From assembly GCA_020637235.1 (NCBI GenBank), contig JACJWG010000019.1:1-64000 (forward strand): a stretch of DNA of 64,000 bases, read 5' to 3'. A program made the translations under genes and the position numbers. The DNA comes from Acidimicrobiaceae bacterium. GTDB taxonomy: Bacteria > Actinomycetota > Acidimicrobiia > Acidimicrobiales > Ilumatobacteraceae. Each line of letters opens with the position of its first letter. The stretch's first letter is position 1. This document shows positions 62,293 to 64,000 of the stretch, one piece after another. Below the pieces are notes generated by a model that ran no database searches, was not told the DNA's origin, and saw nothing but the letters and a program-made list of their open reading frames with translations.

Positions 62293-64000
62293 ATGACCGA
62301 CATCGTGGATCGCACGGGCGAGACCGAGCAGATCGACTCCATCGTCATCCGATTCGCGGGTGACTCGGGCGACGGCATGCAGTTGACCGGCGATCGCTTC
62401 ACCTCGGCGAGCGCGGTCTTCGGCAACGACCTGTCCACCCTGCCCGACTATCCGGCCGAGATCCGCGCGCCAGCCGGCACGGTGAACGGCGTCTCGAGCT
62501 TCCAGGTCCACATCAGCGATCACGACATCACCACGCCCGGCGACGCGCCCACGGTGTTGATCGCAATGAACCCGGCGGCGCTGAAGGCCGACCTCGGTCG
62601 GCTCTCGCCCGGTGGCACCGTGATCCTCAACATCGACACCTTCGACGAGCGCAACCTCGAGAAGGCCGAGTACACCTCGAACCCGCTCGAGGACGGCACG
62701 CTCACCGGGTTCAAGGTGATCGAGGTGCCGATGACGTCGCTCACGAAGGACGCCGCCGCACCGCTCGGGGTGAAGCCGCGCGACGCCGACCGGTCGAAGA
62801 ACTTCTTCGCGCTCGGCCTCGTCAGCTTCATGTACTCGCGGCCGATCGAAGCGACGCTCGACTGGATCGACGAGCGGTTCGCGAAGAACGACCTCGTGCG
62901 CCAGAGCAACCGCGCCGCGTTCATGGCCGGCTACCACTACGGCGAGACGACCGAGGAGTTCGGCCACCGCTACATCGTCAAGCCCGCCCACCTGCCGCCG
63001 GGCGAGTACACCAACATCACCGGCAACGTCGCGCTCGCCTGGGGACTCGTCGCCGCAGCGCATCTCGCGAAGCTGCCGCTCACGCTCGGCTCGTACCCGA
63101 TCACGCCGGCGAGCGACATCCTCCACGAGTTGTCGAAGCACAAGAACTTCGGTGTGCGCACCGTCCAGGCCGAGGACGAGATCGCGGCCGCGGCGCTCGC
63201 CGTCGGCGCGTCCTTCGCCGGTCATCTCGGCATCACCACCACCTCGGGGCCCGGCGTGGCGTTGAAGAGCGAGGCCACGTCGCTCGCCGTGTCGCTCGAG
63301 GTGCCGTTCCTGCTCGTCGACATCCAGCGCGGCGGACCGTCGACGGGACTGCCCACCAAGACCGAGGCGGCCGACCTCAACATCGCGATGTTCGGACGGC
63401 ACGGCGAGGCGCCGCTGCCGATCGTGGCGAGTTACAGCCCGGCGCACTGCTTCTTCGCCGCGATCGAAGCGGCCCGCATCGCGCTCAAGTACCGCACACC
63501 GGTGATCCTGCTGAGCGACGGCTACCTGGCCAACGGCTCCGAGCCGTGGAAGCTGCCCGACGTCGACACCCTGCCGGACATCTCGGTGCCGTTCGCCACC
63601 GAACACAACCACGTCAACGCCGACGGCAGCACCGAGTTCTGGCCGTACCTGCGCGACCCCGACACGCTGGCGCGGCCGTGGGCCATCCCGGGCACGCCCG
63701 GGATGATGCACCGCGTCGGCGGCATCGAGAAGCAGGACGGCACCGGGAACATCAACTACTCGCCGGCCAACCACGAGAAGATGGTGCACCTGCGTGCCGC
63801 GAAGGTGGCCCGCATCGCCGACGACTACGCCCCGACAGCGGTGCACGGCGACGCCGACGCCGACGTGTGCGTGCTCGGCTGGGGCAGCACGTGGGCGGCG
63901 ATCGACGCCGCGGTCCAACGAACCAGACGACGAGGGCAGAAGGTGGCGTGGGTGCATCTCATGCACCTCAACCCGCTCCCGAACGACCTCGGCACGATCC
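62293..64000 (+). CDS. korA: 2-oxoacid:ferredoxin oxidoreductase subunit alpha (3' end outside window)
   Basis: Alpha subunit of a KorAB-type enzyme, probably 2-oxoglutarate:ferredoxin oxidoreductase, linking the TCA cycle to ferredoxin. The visible 569 residues start MTDIVDRTGETEQIDSIVIR. The N-terminal gamma domain (IRFAGDSGDGMQLTGDRFTS, IAMNPAALKADLGRL) is fused to the pyrimidine-binding alpha domain (GSYPITPASDILHELSKHKN, VQAEDEIAAAALAVGASFAG, TTSGPGVALKSEATSLAVSL, DIQRGGPSTGLPTKTEAADL). This gamma-alpha fusion is the usual actinobacterial KorA form. The frame is open at base 64000, and korB (thiamine-binding beta subunit) is expected beyond the edge. Confidence 0.95.
   Translation, partial: MTDIVDRTGETEQIDSIVIRFAGDSGDGMQLTGDRFTSASAVFGNDLSTLPDYPAEIRAPAGTVNGVSSFQVHISDHDITTPGDAPTVLIAMNPAALKADLGRLSPGGTVILNIDTFDERNLEKAEYTSNPLEDGTLTGFKVIEVPMTSLTKDAAAPLGVKPRDADRSKNFFALGLVSFMYSRPIEATLDWIDERFAKNDLVRQSNRAAFMAGYHYGETTEEFGHRYIVKPAHLPPGEYTNITGNVALAWGLVAAAHLAKLPLTLGSYPITPASDILHELSKHKNFGVRTVQAEDEIAAAALAVGASFAGHLGITTTSGPGVALKSEATSLAVSLEVPFLLVDIQRGGPSTGLPTKTEAADLNIAMFGRHGEAPLPIVASYSPAHCFFAAIEAARIALKYRTPVILLSDGYLANGSEPWKLPDVDTLPDISVPFATEHNHVNADGSTEFWPYLRDPDTLARPWAIPGTPGMMHRVGGIEKQDGTGNINYSPANHEKMVHLRAAKVARIADDYAPTAVHGDADADVCVLGWGSTWAAIDAAVQRTRRRGQKVAWVHLMHLNPLPNDLGTI

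Overview
The window is about 70% G+C, densely coded on both strands and has no mobile elements. Its gene content is actinobacterial: a BldD-type regulator, a PAC2 protein, an F420-type luciferase-like oxidoreductase, a KorA-type 2-oxoacid:ferredoxin oxidoreductase, and a comEA/comEC/holA/rpsT/lepA/hrcA/dnaJ/rsmE/hemW housekeeping block. Together with a chemotaxis operon, this most resembles a free-living member of the Acidimicrobiia (Ilumatobacter-like). That placement is an inference from gene content, not from a marker-gene alignment.

Layout. 1-6.6 kb: a minus-strand chemotaxis operon (cheA and two chemoreceptors, start/stop overlaps, running off the left edge). 6.8-10.3 kb: a minus-strand unit of a TlpA-like thioredoxin, ACC deaminase, an IPNS-like dioxygenase and an MtfA-like peptidase. 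10.5-12 kb: a soluble PAS-PAS chemoreceptor of BdlA architecture. 12-19 kb: leuS, a fatty acyl-AMP ligase, a ClC transporter and a LysR regulator. 19.3-25.5 kb: a minus-strand group of aminotransferase, UvrD-like helicase, cyclase and a membrane protein. 25.6-34.2 kb: two transporters, a GGDEF-EAL-acyltransferase fusion, an F420-type oxidoreductase, a small ORF and a second LysR regulator. 34.2-43.7 kb: PAC2, phosphotransferase, YbbN, competence genes, holA, rpsT, lepA. 43.7-53.3 kb: an accessory block (two MFS proteins, lipoprotein, ECF sigma factor with a membrane partner, family A polymerase, phosphatase, photolyase). 53.3-57.9 kb: hrcA-dnaJ-rsmE, a BldD-like regulator, hemW. 58-64 kb: tRNA-Val, a type II sulfide:quinone oxidoreductase behind a CsoR/CstR-type operator, a Crp-family regulator, a stand-alone mraY, and the start of korA.

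Themes. Four separate loci point to cyclic-di-GMP signalling: CheA carries a tandem 24-residue MshEN-like motif in its linker; a BdlA-like soluble receptor lies close by; the GGDEF-EAL protein has an intact I-site and a C-terminal acyltransferase-like domain; and the BldD-like protein keeps the RxD-X8-RxDD ligand signature. At DNA level the window shows a repeated promoter geometry typical of leaderless mRNAs (TANNNT, six or seven bases, then the start codon), three exact 52-bp-spaced hairpin units, and in-frame or stop-abutting minisatellites.
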